From the NCBI RefSeq assembly GCF_000226975.2, contig NZ_CP019285.1, forward strand, positions 1,612,001 to 1,676,000: a stretch of 64,000 nt of DNA, given 5' to 3'. Below the pieces are notes generated by a model. That model worked only from the letters and a program-made list of their open reading frames with translations, was not told where the DNA came from and ran no database searches. How positions within the stretch are numbered: the stretch's first letter is position 1; every line of letters starts with the position of its first letter. The position numbers and the translations under genes are program-made. Origin of the DNA: Halobiforma lacisalsi AJ5. Lineage in GTDB: Archaea; Halobacteriota; Halobacteria; Halobacteriales; Natrialbaceae. This document shows, piece after piece, positions 17,188-25,440 of this stretch.

Positions 17188-17732
17188 TGGTGGTCCGCGT
17201 ACCAGTCCGCGAACGTCGCCAGCGCCCGGCCGCGGTGTGAGATCGCGTTCTTCTCCTCGAGGCTCATCTCGGCGAGCGTCTGGCCGTTGTACTCGAAGAT
17301 CGGATCGTAGCCGAACCCGCCCTCGCCACGCGGCGAGACGATCGTCCCCGCGAGTTCGCCCGTGAACGTCTCGGTTCGGTCGCCGTCGGCGTAGCCGAGG
17401 ACGGTCCGGAAGCGGGCCCGCCGGTTCTCCTCCTCGCTGACCAGCCGCCAGAGCCGTTCGACGCCGACCGTGTCCTCGACGTACGCCGAGTACGGGCCGG
17501 GGAAGCCGCCCAGCGCGTCGACGAACAGGCCGGTGTCGCCCACGAGGACCGGTTCGGTCCCCGGGAGTTCCTCGAACGACTCCCGCGCGCCGCGTGTCGC
17601 GATTTCGGCCAGCGAATCGCTCTGGATCTCGGTGTAGTCGTACTCGACCCGATTGACGGCGGTGATGCCGTCCAGGTACGCCTGGGCCTCGCGGGCTTTG
17701 CCTTCGTTTCCGGTGACGAACCGAACGAGCAT
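17184..17732 (-). CDS. XTP/dITP diphosphatase (RdgB/HAM1 family)
   Basis: A 182-residue housekeeping enzyme that hydrolyses non-canonical purine nucleotides (dITP, XTP) to monophosphates and pyrophosphate, keeping them out of DNA and RNA. The substrate loop FVTGNEGKAREA is at the N-terminus. VLVGDTGLFVDALGGFPGPYSAYV (here cited in part: VGDTGLFVDAL) carries the catalytic aspartate, and FGYDPIFEYNG with ISHRGRAL complete the site. Length is normal for archaeal members. It is often encoded next to kae1-bud32; here they are about 5 kb apart. Confidence 0.95.
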   Translation of the reverse strand: MLVRFVTGNEGKAREAQAYLDGITAVNRVEYDYTEIQSDSLAEIATRGARESFEELPGTEPVLVGDTGLFVDALGGFPGPYSAYVEDTVGVERLWRLVSEEENRRARFRTVLGYADGDRTETFTGELAGTIVSPRGEGGFGYDPIFEYNGQTLAEMSLEEKNAISHRGRALATFADWYADHH

Positions 17733-17835
17733 GTGCGTGTGCGAGGGTGGGTGCTCCGGGCGAATATAGCCGTCGGTCGCGGTGCGCTCGATCGATCGTT
17801 CTGGCGTCCGCGTTCTGCTCGTCTCGCTCCCGTCC

Positions 17836-18516
17836 TCAGAACTCGAGCCGTCCCATCACCCGCTCCTGGGCCTTTCGCAGGTGCTCGCTCGCCGTTCCCG
17901 GTGCACACCCAAGTTCGTCGGCAACCGCCTCGATACTCGCCTCGCGGGGCACCGCGAAGTAGCCGAGGTTCCGCGCCGTCCGCAGCGCTTCCCGCTGGCG
18001 CTCGGTCAATCGCTCGAGGCCGGGGCTCCCGCCGCGGTACTCGCCGACGCGTTCGACGGTCGTATCGATCCCCTCCGGCACGACCTCGAGCGCGGCCCGG
18101 ATGTCCTCCCCTTCGCCGACGAGGCCGAACCGCACGGACCAGTCCATTCGGTACTCGAGGGGCGGGATCGGGACCAGACTCCCGCGCGAGAAGGCCTCGA
18201 CGAGCCGTTCGCCGAGGTTGCCGGGTTCCTCGCGGACGTAGACGTAGAACGGCTCCGTGTCCTCGTTCCCCTCCCCCGCTCGAGCCGTGTCCGTCCCGTC
18301 GGTCACGTCGACCGCGATCGGCGTCTCGAGGTCGGCGATCCGCCGTTCGTAGGCTTTCCGGTCGCCGATCACGTGGAAGATCAACGTGTTGTGGTCGTTC
18401 GCGTGGTTCCAGTTGACCAGCCGATACCGGTGGAACGCGTCGTGGTCGGCGACGAATCGGTGCATCGGGTGGACGGTGTCGGGTCCGTGCTGGAGCGTCA
18501 ACCGGACGGACTTCAT
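17836..18516 (-). CDS. Bat-type (bacterio-opsin activator) HTH transcriptional regulator
   Basis: A 226-residue regulator of the haloarchaeal HTH_10 family. Residues about 1-155 form the N-terminal sensory domain, with RLVNWNHANDHNTLIFHVIG. The C-terminal HTH (about 168-226) reads LERLTERQREALRTARNLGYF followed by ASIEAVADELGCAPGTASEHLRKAQ in pieces typical of Bat: a reader helix SIEAVADELG and recognition helix SEHLRKA. ATG 18516 is chosen because a TATA-like ATATAAAG box (about 18538-18546) is some 27 bases upstream. It is divergent from nuoCD, and might control that gene (inference). Confidence 0.88.
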   Translation of the reverse strand: MKSVRLTLQHGPDTVHPMHRFVADHDAFHRYRLVNWNHANDHNTLIFHVIGDRKAYERRIADLETPIAVDVTDGTDTARAGEGNEDTEPFYVYVREEPGNLGERLVEAFSRGSLVPIPPLEYRMDWSVRFGLVGEGEDIRAALEVVPEGIDTTVERVGEYRGGSPGLERLTERQREALRTARNLGYFAVPREASIEAVADELGCAPGTASEHLRKAQERVMGRLEF

Positions 18517-18602
18517 CGGTCGCCGTTCGGACGCCCGATATAAAGACCCTAGCGAGTGGTGCAGAATCGACTCCTCGTCTGCGCCCCGAAGATCCGACAC
18601 CG
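18517..18602. promoter_or_regulatory. Divergent promoter region between Bat-like regulator and nuoCD
   Basis: An 86-base interval between outward-facing genes. GATATAAAG (18537-18545) is the clear TATA element, read on the minus strand as CTTTATATC for the regulator. For nuoCD no equally good box is seen. A regulator bound here could affect both genes. Confidence 0.4.
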
Positions 18603-20273
18603 ATGCCCGCACAGTCGGCACTGGAAACGGAGGAGTCCGCCCCCGATGCGGTCGAGTTCGAGACCGCCCTCGAGCGCGCGTTCGAGCCGTACGCCATCGA
18701 CCGGGACGATCACCTGAACGCGCCGGCGTTCGTGATCCGCCCCGACGACGTACAGGACGCACTCGCCGCCGCCCGCGAAGACGCGGGACTCGACCACTGC
18801 GCCTGCGTCACCGCCCAGCAGTACGAGGACCGGTTCGAGACGATCTATCATCTACGGTCCTACGACGACCCCACGAACGAGGCCAGCGTCGTCGTCCCGA
18901 CTGCGACGGATCGGCCGACGAGCCAGTCCGCGACGCCGGTCTACGAAACGGCGAACTGGCACGAACGCGAGGCCTACGACCTCGTCGGAATCGAGTACGA
19001 GGAGCATCCCGATCTCCGGCGCATTCTCCTGCCCGAGACGTGGCAGGGGCACCCGCTCGGCCTCGAGTACGATCAGGAGCAACCCCAGATCGTCACGCTC
19101 TCCGAACACGCGAACCCGGTCGCCGGCGACGAACGCGACGCCGAGTCGGACACGCTCTTCCTGAACCTCGGCCCGCACCACCCGGCCACCCACGGCGTCA
19201 TGCACGTCGAGGCCGTGCTCGACGGGGAGACGGTCGTCGAAGCCGACCCCGACATCGGCTACATGCACCGCTGCGAGGAGCAAATGTGCCAGCAGGGAAC
19301 CTACCGCCACCAGATCATGCCCTACCCCGACAGGTGGGACTGGGTCTCCTCCGGGCTGCTCAACGAGTGGGCCTACGCTCGCACCGCCGAGGAACTGGCC
19401 GACCTCGAGGTCCCCGAGTACGCACAGGTGATCCGGACGATGGGTGCCGAACTCTCGCGGATGGCCGCCCACCTGATCGCGCTCGGCACCTACGCGCTTG
19501 ACGTCTACGGCGAGTTCACCGCGACCTTCCAGTACGCGATGCGGGACCGGGAACTCGTCCTCGACGTCCTCGAGGACCTGACGGGCCAGCGGATGATGTT
19601 CAACTACCTCCGACTCGGCGGCGTCGCCTGGGACCTGCCCGAACCCCGCCAGGAGTTCATCGAGGAGACCCGCGACGTCCTCGACTCCCTGCCCGCCAAG
19701 ATCGACGAGTACCACGACCTGCTGGTCACGAACGAACTGTTCCGGGCCCGCTGTGTCGACACCGGCGTCCTCGAACCGGAGGTCGCCAAAGAGTACGGTT
19801 GCACAGGCCCGGTCGCCCGCGGGTCGGGGATCGACTACGACCTCCGGCGGGACGACCCTTACGGCTACTACCCGCACCTCGAGTGGGACGTCGTCACCCA
19901 ACCCGACGGGGACAACTACTCGCGGGCGCTCGTCCGGATGGGCGAGATCGAGGAGTCCGCGAAGATCGTCGATCAGTGTCTCGACCTGCTCGAGGAGTGG
20001 CCCGAAGACGACCGCGAGGTACAGGCCAACGTCCCCCGGACCCTGAAACCCGACGCCGGAGCCGAGATCTACCGTGCGGTCGAGGGGGCGAAGGGTGAAC
20101 TCGGCATCTACATCCGCTCGGACGGGTCCGAGACGCCCGCCCGGTTCAAGATCCGGAGTCCCTCGTTCTCGAACCTCTCCGTGCTGCCGGAGATCGCTCG
20201 CGGCGAGTACGTCCCCGACCTGATCGCGTCGATCGGCAGCCTCGACTGCATCATGGGCGAGGTCGATCGATAA
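18603..20273 (+). CDS. nuoCD: Fused NuoC-NuoD subunit of a complex I-type oxidoreductase, encoded alone
   Basis: A 556-residue cytoplasmic-side subunit of NADH-quinone-type (in archaea usually Fpo-type) complex I. Residues about 20-165 are the 30-kDa NuoC domain, with the signature WHEREAYDLVGI. From about residue 185 is the 49-kDa NuoD domain, with NLGPHHPATHGVMHV, DLTGQRMMFNYLRLGG and the C-terminal KIRSPSFSNL. NuoD forms the quinone pocket next to the NuoB cluster. In haloarchaea the fused gene normally sits between nuoB and nuoH; here no other complex I gene is present within the window on either side. All expected motifs are kept, so it looks functional. It is probably a second copy or part of a dispersed set. 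Confidence 0.9.
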   Translation: MPAQSALETEESAPDAVEFETALERAFEPYAIDRDDHLNAPAFVIRPDDVQDALAAAREDAGLDHCACVTAQQYEDRFETIYHLRSYDDPTNEASVVVPTATDRPTSQSATPVYETANWHEREAYDLVGIEYEEHPDLRRILLPETWQGHPLGLEYDQEQPQIVTLSEHANPVAGDERDAESDTLFLNLGPHHPATHGVMHVEAVLDGETVVEADPDIGYMHRCEEQMCQQGTYRHQIMPYPDRWDWVSSGLLNEWAYARTAEELADLEVPEYAQVIRTMGAELSRMAAHLIALGTYALDVYGEFTATFQYAMRDRELVLDVLEDLTGQRMMFNYLRLGGVAWDLPEPRQEFIEETRDVLDSLPAKIDEYHDLLVTNELFRARCVDTGVLEPEVAKEYGCTGPVARGSGIDYDLRRDDPYGYYPHLEWDVVTQPDGDNYSRALVRMGEIEESAKIVDQCLDLLEEWPEDDREVQANVPRTLKPDAGAEIYRAVEGAKGELGIYIRSDGSETPARFKIRSPSFSNLSVLPEIARGEYVPDLIASIGSLDCIMGEVDR

Positions 20274-20327
20274 GCAGTCGCTGCCGCGACGGGCAGCCAT
20301 TTCCGTCTCCAGGTAATTTACTCGATT

Positions 20328-21419
20328 ATGAGTGATTTCGAGACGCCCGTCCGGCTCGGGGTGGTCGGGCTCGGATTCATGGGACGGACCCACGCGACGA
20401 ACGCGGCGGAACTCGGCCACGAGGTCGTCGCCGGCGCCGACCTTTCCGAGGAGGCGCGAGCGGCGTTCGCCGAAACCTTCGACGCGGAGACCTACGAGGG
20501 GTTCGAGGCGATGTACGACGCCGCGGCCCTCGACGCGGTCGCCGTCGCCACGCCCAACGCCGTCCACGAACCCGCGGTCGTAGCCGCCCTCGAGCGCGGC
20601 TACGACGTGCTCTGTGAGAAACCGCTGGCGGACGACCTCGAGGGCGCGGAGCGGATCGCCGCGGCCGCCGCGGAGGCCGACGCCTTCTGTGCAGTCAACT
20701 TCCACAACCGGATCTCGACCGCGGCCGAGGTGTTCACGGACTACCGGCGCGAGGGGTACTTCGGCGAGATCACGCACGTCGAGGCCAACTACGTCCGCCG
20801 TCGGGGCATCCCGGGCGTCGGCTCCTGGTTCACCGAGGCCGATCTCTCCGGCGGCGGCGCGGTCGTCGACATCGGCGTCCACGCGATCGACTTCGCGCTC
20901 TACCTGATGGACTTCCCCGACGTGGAGGAGGTCTTCGCCGTCACCCGGACGGAGTTCGGCGACCGCGACGACTACGTCGATCCCGGCGACTGGTACGACG
21001 AGACCGAAGCGGCCGTCTTCGACGTCGAGGACTCGGCGACGGCGATGATCCGCTGTGCGGACGATCGAACGATCTCGCTCGAGGTGGCCTGGGCGGCGAA
21101 CCAGTCCGAATCCCAGGAGTTCGTCGTTCGCGGCACGGAGGCCGGCGCGACCCTCGAGCTCGGCGGCGAGAAACTGACGCTACACCGGAGCGGCAGGCAG
21201 GGGACGGATCACAACCTCGACGCAACGCTCACGGAGGGGTCGATCGACCGCACCGGCTGGGAAGGGAGCGACGAGCGCTTCCTCGAGGCGGTCGCCGCGG
21301 GCGAGGGCCGCCCGCCCGACGGGAACACCGTCCAGCGGGCGCTGACGGTCCAGCGGGTGATCGACGCGGTCTACCGGTCCGCCGAGCAGGGCCGGTCAGT
21401 TTCGGTCCCGCTCGAGTAA
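20328..21419 (+). CDS. Gfo/Idh/MocA-family NAD(P)-dependent oxidoreductase
   Basis: A 363-residue dehydrogenase, probably acting on a sugar or inositol-like substrate. The N-terminal Rossmann fold shows GVVGLGFMGRTHA and GADLSEEAR; the family signature CEKPLADDLEGAE follows at about residues 94-106 with the catalytic lysine. The C-terminal half carries GGGAVVDIGVHAIDFALYL with the conserved D...H pair. Length is normal. It is transcribed alone, and the neighbours give no hint of substrate. Confidence 0.9.
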   Translation: MSDFETPVRLGVVGLGFMGRTHATNAAELGHEVVAGADLSEEARAAFAETFDAETYEGFEAMYDAAALDAVAVATPNAVHEPAVVAALERGYDVLCEKPLADDLEGAERIAAAAAEADAFCAVNFHNRISTAAEVFTDYRREGYFGEITHVEANYVRRRGIPGVGSWFTEADLSGGGAVVDIGVHAIDFALYLMDFPDVEEVFAVTRTEFGDRDDYVDPGDWYDETEAAVFDVEDSATAMIRCADDRTISLEVAWAANQSESQEFVVRGTEAGATLELGGEKLTLHRSGRQGTDHNLDATLTEGSIDRTGWEGSDERFLEAVAAGEGRPPDGNTVQRALTVQRVIDAVYRSAEQGRSVSVPLE

Positions 21420-21456
21420 CGGACCCCGCGACGGTCGCAAAACAGCGACTGGCCGA

Positions 21457-21744
21457 TCAGTCGTCCGATTCTTCGTCGACGATGACCTCGACGGGTTCGT
21501 CCTCGGTGGTCCCGTCGCCGCTCGAGCCGCTCTGTTCCTGCTGCCAGAGCAGGACGCCGGCGACGGCGACGACGATCCACGAGCGCCAGTTCGCGAGGTT
21601 CAGCGTGTAGCCGATCCCGAACGGCTTCTCGACCAGCATCCCCTCGCCGGGTTGCCAGTACGAGGAGAGCATGCGGCTGATACTCGGCCGCTCGAAGTTG
21701 TACGGTACTCCGAGGATCTCACCGGAGGTCGGTTTCTCTGCCAT
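21457..21744 (-). CDS. Haloarchaeal DUF5808-type small membrane-associated protein
   Basis: A 95-residue protein. The front half is the conserved segment around GEILGVPYNFERPS and YWQPGEGMLVEKPFG; one hydrophobic helix follows (SWIVVAVAGVLLW), and the tail is acidic. This conserved pattern is known from haloarchaeal genomes as DUF5808; no biochemical role is known. ATG 21744 (MAEKPTSGE) is chosen; the frame is open slightly upstream to 21771 but the family start is here. Confidence 0.75.
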   Translation of the reverse strand: MAEKPTSGEILGVPYNFERPSISRMLSSYWQPGEGMLVEKPFGIGYTLNLANWRSWIVVAVAGVLLWQQEQSGSSGDGTTEDEPVEVIVDEESDD

Positions 21745-21835
21745 GCGAGGCGATACGTCCTCCCCTAACAAGAGTATTGTGTGCTGGTTTCGTCGGCCGA
21801 GAGCGGCCGAGAGCGGGCGTTCTCGACTCGTTCGA

Positions 21836-22468
21836 TCACTCGAGACCCGCTACCGCGACTGCCAGCCCCTCGCGGGCGCCGCGGATCATCGCCTCGAGCG
21901 CCATACTCGGCTCGCCCTCGTCGCGCTCGGCCGCGTCGGCGTGGGCGAAGGGGACGTGGACGAACCCGGCACGGAACTCGCGGTCACCCGTCGCCGCACG
22001 GTGGCGGGCCGCATAGAGGAAGTCGTTACAGAGATGCGTGCCGGCGTCGGTCGACAGCGTCGTCGGCACGTCGGCGGCCCGCATCGCGGATTTCATCTCC
22101 CGCAGGGGCAGGGTCGCGAAGTAGGCGTTCGGCCCCTCTCCGTCCACGGGATCGTCCGTCACCTCGCGGTCGTCGTTGTCGGGCACGCCCGCCGTGTCCC
22201 GGAGGTTGATCCCCACGCGCTCGAGCGAGAGGGTCACGCGACCGGCGGCGAGGCCGAGCCCGCAGACGATATCGGGATCGTGTTCCTCGAGGTATCCCTC
22301 GAGTTCGGACTCCATACGGTCGAAGACGACGGGGAGTTCCCGGCCGACGACGGTGGCCGCGTCGCCGACGGTCTCCCCGTCGAGTTCCCACGCGATCCGG
22401 CGGGCGGGATTGGTCTCGAACTCCCCGAACGGTTCGTAGCCGGTGACGAGAACGGTCGTCTCGGTCAT
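21836..22468 (-). CDS. pcp: Pyrrolidone-carboxylate peptidase (peptidase C15)
   Basis: A 210-residue cytoplasmic cysteine peptidase that removes N-terminal pyroglutamate. The start VLVTGYEPFGEFETNPA is the family signature. GINLRDTAGVPDN sits in the middle, and the catalytic cysteine lies in TDAGTHLCNDFLY with the histidine in AGFVHVPFAH. Usual length for family C15. It is transcribed leftward, alone, downstream of kae1-bud32. Confidence 0.9.
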   Translation of the reverse strand: MTETTVLVTGYEPFGEFETNPARRIAWELDGETVGDAATVVGRELPVVFDRMESELEGYLEEHDPDIVCGLGLAAGRVTLSLERVGINLRDTAGVPDNDDREVTDDPVDGEGPNAYFATLPLREMKSAMRAADVPTTLSTDAGTHLCNDFLYAARHRAATGDREFRAGFVHVPFAHADAAERDEGEPSMALEAMIRGAREGLAVAVAGLE

Positions 22469-22544
22469 GACGGCTGATCGAACCGGGGCCGGAAGAACGT
22501 TCGCGATTCGGCAGGCCTCGGTGTCAGGGTCGGGGTCGAGGTCA

Positions 22545-22577
22545 GGTTCGGGTGCGGGTTCGGGTGCGGGTTCGGGG
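22545..22577. repeat. G-rich 12-bp tandem repeat
   Basis: GGTTCGGGTGCG occurs twice in tandem (22545-22556, 22557-22568), followed by a partial third copy, within a wider G-rich patch from about 22524 to 22584. It lies between the end of kae1-bud32 and the start of pcp. The strand bias in G could favour unusual structure, but the repeat may simply be slippage in GC-rich DNA. Confidence 0.6.
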
Positions 22578-22594
22578 TTGGGGTCAAAAGCGGG

Positions 22595-24277
22595 CTACTC
22601 GCCGACGTACCGTCCGCGCCCTTCGACGTCCCGCAGGCGCTCGAGGACGCGCTCGTCGCCGACCTCGCGGTAGCCTTCGCGAACGGCCGCCCGCAGCGGG
22701 TCGGGGTCGTCGGCGGTGCCGACGAGGCTCTGGTCGAAGACGTGCAGGTCCATCGCGTAGTCCTCGACGTGGTCGGTGTGATAGCCGAGGCCGAAGTCGA
22801 TGAGATAGGTCCGATCCGCGTTCACGCGCACGTTTCGCGTCGTCGGATCGCCGTGGACGAACCCGGCCTCGTGGAGCCGCGCGAGGTGTCGCCCGACGTC
22901 CCGCACCCGTTCGGGGGTCAGCGCCTCGCGGAGGTCGTCTTCGCCGACGTACTCGAGTTCGAGTCGCGCCTCGTGCGGATCGACGTCCGACAGCACCGGC
23001 GTCGGAACGCCCTTCCGCCGGGCGAGGCTGGTCAGACGGGCCTCGAGCCGCGTGCGCTCGGTCCGGAGCCGCTCGTCGAGTTCGGGATGGCGGTAGCTCT
23101 TTTTCTCGCGGCGTTTCGTCGCACGTCCCGCGTCGGGCTCGAGGTCGACGGTCGCTTCGGCGCCCTGGACGGTGCCGCGGTCGCGGCCGAGTTCGAGGTC
23201 GGGCTCGTCGGTGCGCCACGTTACGGGAACCTGGTCCGGCCGAAAGTCCGGATCCACCCGTGACTCCTCGAGGGGCAGCGTGTCGCCGGCGTCGTACATT
23301 TTTGCACCCAGGACGGCGATCATCCCCGCGTTGTCCCGCAGGAATCGCGGCTCGGGCGCGTGAAAGTCGGCCCCGCGTTGGTCGCACATCTCCGCGAGCA
23401 TCTCCCGTAGACGGGCGTTCTGTCCGACGCCGCCGCCGAGTACGAGTTCGTCGCTGCCGGTCAGCGACAGCGCACGCTCCGTGACCTCGGTCAGCATACC
23501 GAAGATATTCTCCTGCAGCGAGTAACAGACGTCCTCGACGGGGACGCCGTCGGACCCGTCCGACGAGCCTCCACTCGCGTCGTTCGCGGAGACGCCGTCG
23601 TCGTATGCCGCCTTCGCCGCCGACATGATCCCCGAGAAGGAGAAGTCCATCCCCTTGACGACGTAGGGGAGGTCGACGTACTCGCCCTCCTTCGCCGCCT
23701 CCTCGACCTTCGGGCCGCCGGGGTGGGACCAGCCGACGTGGCGGGTGAACTTGTCGATCGCGTTGCCGACGCCCGTGTCCATCGTCTCGCCGAGCACGCG
23801 GTAGCGGCCGTTCCGGTAGGCCAGCAGGTGGGCGTTCGCGCCGCTTGCGTTGAGACAGACCGGCGAGTCGAACCCCGAGGTGTGCCGACCGATCTCGAGG
23901 TGGGCGACCATGTGGTTGACGCCGACCAGCGGCACGCCGAGCGACTGGCTCAGCGCGCGGGCCGCGGTCCCGACGGTCCGCAGGCAGGGCCCCAGCCCGG
24001 GGCCGCGGGAGAACGCGACGGCGTCGACGGGCGGTTCGCCAGCCGGCCTCTCGTCGCCCTGGGTCTCGCGGGCGTGCTCGAGTGCCCGCTCGACGACCTT
24101 CGGGATCGCGTCGTGCATGTGCTCGGCGGCCTCGCGGGGGTGAATGCCGCCGCTTTCTGGCTGATAGGCGTCGGTTTCGATAAAAACGTCGTCCGTTCCG
24201 GAATCGAACACGGCCGCGCTGGCCGCCCACGCGGTGCCTTCGATCCCGAGTACTCGAGTAGCGGTGCTCACGCTCAC
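22595..24277 (-). CDS. Kae1-Bud32 fusion: tRNA threonylcarbamoyladenosine synthase and KEOPS kinase
   Basis: A 560-residue KEOPS component that makes the t6A modification of ANN-decoding tRNAs. Residues 1 to about 340 are Kae1 (ASKHA fold): GIEGTAWAASA at the start, the metal-binding NHMVAHLEIGRH, SGANAHLLAYRNG and GGVGQNARLREML. After a linker of about 70 residues the Bud32 atypical kinase begins, with the catalytic VHGDPTTRNVRV and IDFGLGYHTDHVEDYAMDLHV. The fusion is standard in many archaea, as is its placement just downstream of S24e and S27ae on the same strand. The start is at MSVSTATRVLGIEG. Confidence 0.96.
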   Translation of the reverse strand: MSVSTATRVLGIEGTAWAASAAVFDSGTDDVFIETDAYQPESGGIHPREAAEHMHDAIPKVVERALEHARETQGDERPAGEPPVDAVAFSRGPGLGPCLRTVGTAARALSQSLGVPLVGVNHMVAHLEIGRHTSGFDSPVCLNASGANAHLLAYRNGRYRVLGETMDTGVGNAIDKFTRHVGWSHPGGPKVEEAAKEGEYVDLPYVVKGMDFSFSGIMSAAKAAYDDGVSANDASGGSSDGSDGVPVEDVCYSLQENIFGMLTEVTERALSLTGSDELVLGGGVGQNARLREMLAEMCDQRGADFHAPEPRFLRDNAGMIAVLGAKMYDAGDTLPLEESRVDPDFRPDQVPVTWRTDEPDLELGRDRGTVQGAEATVDLEPDAGRATKRREKKSYRHPELDERLRTERTRLEARLTSLARRKGVPTPVLSDVDPHEARLELEYVGEDDLREALTPERVRDVGRHLARLHEAGFVHGDPTTRNVRVNADRTYLIDFGLGYHTDHVEDYAMDLHVFDQSLVGTADDPDPLRAAVREGYREVGDERVLERLRDVEGRGRYVGE

Positions 24278-24296
24278 GCTCGCGTCTCGGCGTCAG

Positions 24297-24431
24297 CTAC
24301 TCCCACTCGGTGTAGCTGCACTTCCCGCAGTGCTTGCGGTCGCCGTGGTCGGCGAGGAAGACGTCGCCACAGCGGGGACACTGTTCGCCCTCGGTGCTCC
24401 CGTCGTCGCCGTAGTGGTCGTAGCGTGCCAT
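24297..24431 (-). CDS. rps27ae: 30S ribosomal protein S27ae
   Basis: A 44-residue zinc-finger ribosomal protein. The four zinc cysteines are plain: EQCPRCGD (CxxC) and [10 protein letters not shown] (CxxC), 15 residues apart. It begins [11 protein letters not shown] and ends in TEWE, typical of haloarchaeal S27ae. It abuts S24e directly (the S24e stop ends at 24432) and precedes kae1-bud32 by 19 bases, the conserved archaeal order. This gene is too short for many automated calls. Confidence 0.95.
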   Translation of the reverse strand: MARYDHYGDDGSTEGEQCPRCGDVFLADHGDRKHCGKCSYTEWE

Positions 24432-24752
24432 TTATGCTTCCTCCGCTTCGGCTTCCGCTTCGTCGTCGGTGTCGACGCCGATCTTGTTCCGCTCGAGCAT
24501 ATGGTCCTGTTCGACGTCGCGGGCGGCGTCGGCGCTCTCGTAGACCTTGGCTTCGCCGACGGTCTTTCGCATGCCGAACTTGGTGTTGAGCTCGCGGACG
24601 ACGACCTCGTCGGCGTCCTTGTTGAGCTTCGCGGCGAGGCTGTCACGCACCTGCAGCCGTTCGGGCGTGGCGTCCTCGTGGGTCAGTTCGAAGGTGACGT
24701 CCGTGCGATGCAACATGGGGTTCTCCTCTTCGGAGATGATGTCGACGTCCAT
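24432..24752 (-). CDS. rps24e: 30S ribosomal protein S24e
   Basis: A 106-residue small-subunit ribosomal protein. Family features are the opening MDVDIISEEENPMLHRTDVTF, cited here as the ENPMLHR motif common to S24e, then KLNKDADEVVVREL, and TKFGMRKTVGEAKVY (K-FG motif). The tail is acidic, as usual in haloarchaea. It heads the S24e-S27ae-kae1/bud32 operon. The upstream 240 bases contain AT-rich patches suited to a strong promoter. Confidence 0.96.
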   Translation of the reverse strand: MDVDIISEEENPMLHRTDVTFELTHEDATPERLQVRDSLAAKLNKDADEVVVRELNTKFGMRKTVGEAKVYESADAARDVEQDHMLERNKIGVDTDDEAEAEAEEA

Positions 24753-24992
24753 GATATCACTCAGTTACCCTACTATCCCCGTGTAGCGCCTAAAAGGATT
24801 TCGAACCCGCCACCGTTCCCCGGAATCCACAGAGGGCGCTCGCGTTCCCCTTTCAATCGAATCTTCGGCCGGACGAACCGTTCTCCGGACGAACTATCGC
24901 CGTCTCGCAACCCGGTTTCGCCTCGGCACGGTCACTCGAGTACGTTTCGAACCTGGCGCAATATTTATCAACCACGTGTGGGACGGAATCGT
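24753..24992. promoter_or_regulatory. Divergent promoter region, S24e operon and a membrane-protein gene
   Basis: A 240-base interval. ATATTTATCA (24961-24970) is a strong TATA element 26 bases before ATG 24993 on the plus strand. On the minus strand GGGATAGTAG (about 24770-24779) lies some 25 bases before the S24e start. Between these boxes nothing else is recognised. Confidence 0.5.
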
Positions 24993-25307
24993 ATGGACGT
25001 CAACGTCGAAGACGTTTCACCTGCACAACGACTCGGTATCGGAATCGCTCTCGTCGTCGTCGGTTCGGTGCTCGGCCAGCCGAACCTGGGGCTCGAGACT
25101 CGGATCAGCGCGTTTGCCACCCTCTTTGGGATCGGCTTCCTGGGTGCGGCGTTCGAACCCCCGCTCACGAACGCGCTCGGCGCACGAGGGTGGGCGGACC
25201 TCTCGAGCGTGAAACAGACCGGGGTCCTGTTCGTGCTGGCGATCGTCGCGATCGTGCTCTGGCTCGCCGTCTCCCTGGCCCAGGGCGCGGTCTGGGCGCT
25301 GTTCTGA
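24993..25307 (+). CDS. Small haloarchaeal membrane protein, function unknown
   Basis: A 104-residue protein with three predicted helices (about residues 13-30, 40-58 and 76-98). The start ATG 24993 lies 26 bases past a TTTATCA box, supporting leaderless transcription. The acidic N-terminus MDVNVEDVSPAQRLGIG is cytosol-like. No family motif is recognised. Codon use matches the neighbours. Confidence 0.75.
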   Translation: MDVNVEDVSPAQRLGIGIALVVVGSVLGQPNLGLETRISAFATLFGIGFLGAAFEPPLTNALGARGWADLSSVKQTGVLFVLAIVAIVLWLAVSLAQGAVWALF

Positions 25308-25440
25308 TTTCGTCGCCTCCCGGTCGCGGTCGACCCCAGTACGACGAGCGCTCGAGGCGTCCCCGTCTCGAGTCGCATTCGGTCGGCAGGCCGGCAAATG
25401 ATGAAAGCATTTACACGACCGTTCCGAGAGGATCGAACCG

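Noticed and set aside
18852-20882. A 676-codon frame on the minus strand across nuoCD and the oxidoreductase
   Set aside because: It crosses two well-supported genes on the other strand and shows no motifs; such frames arise from the GC-rich third positions.
22524-22584. Riboswitch or structured RNA upstream of pcp
   Set aside because: Only a G-rich tandem repeat is visible, with no paired stems resembling a known riboswitch.
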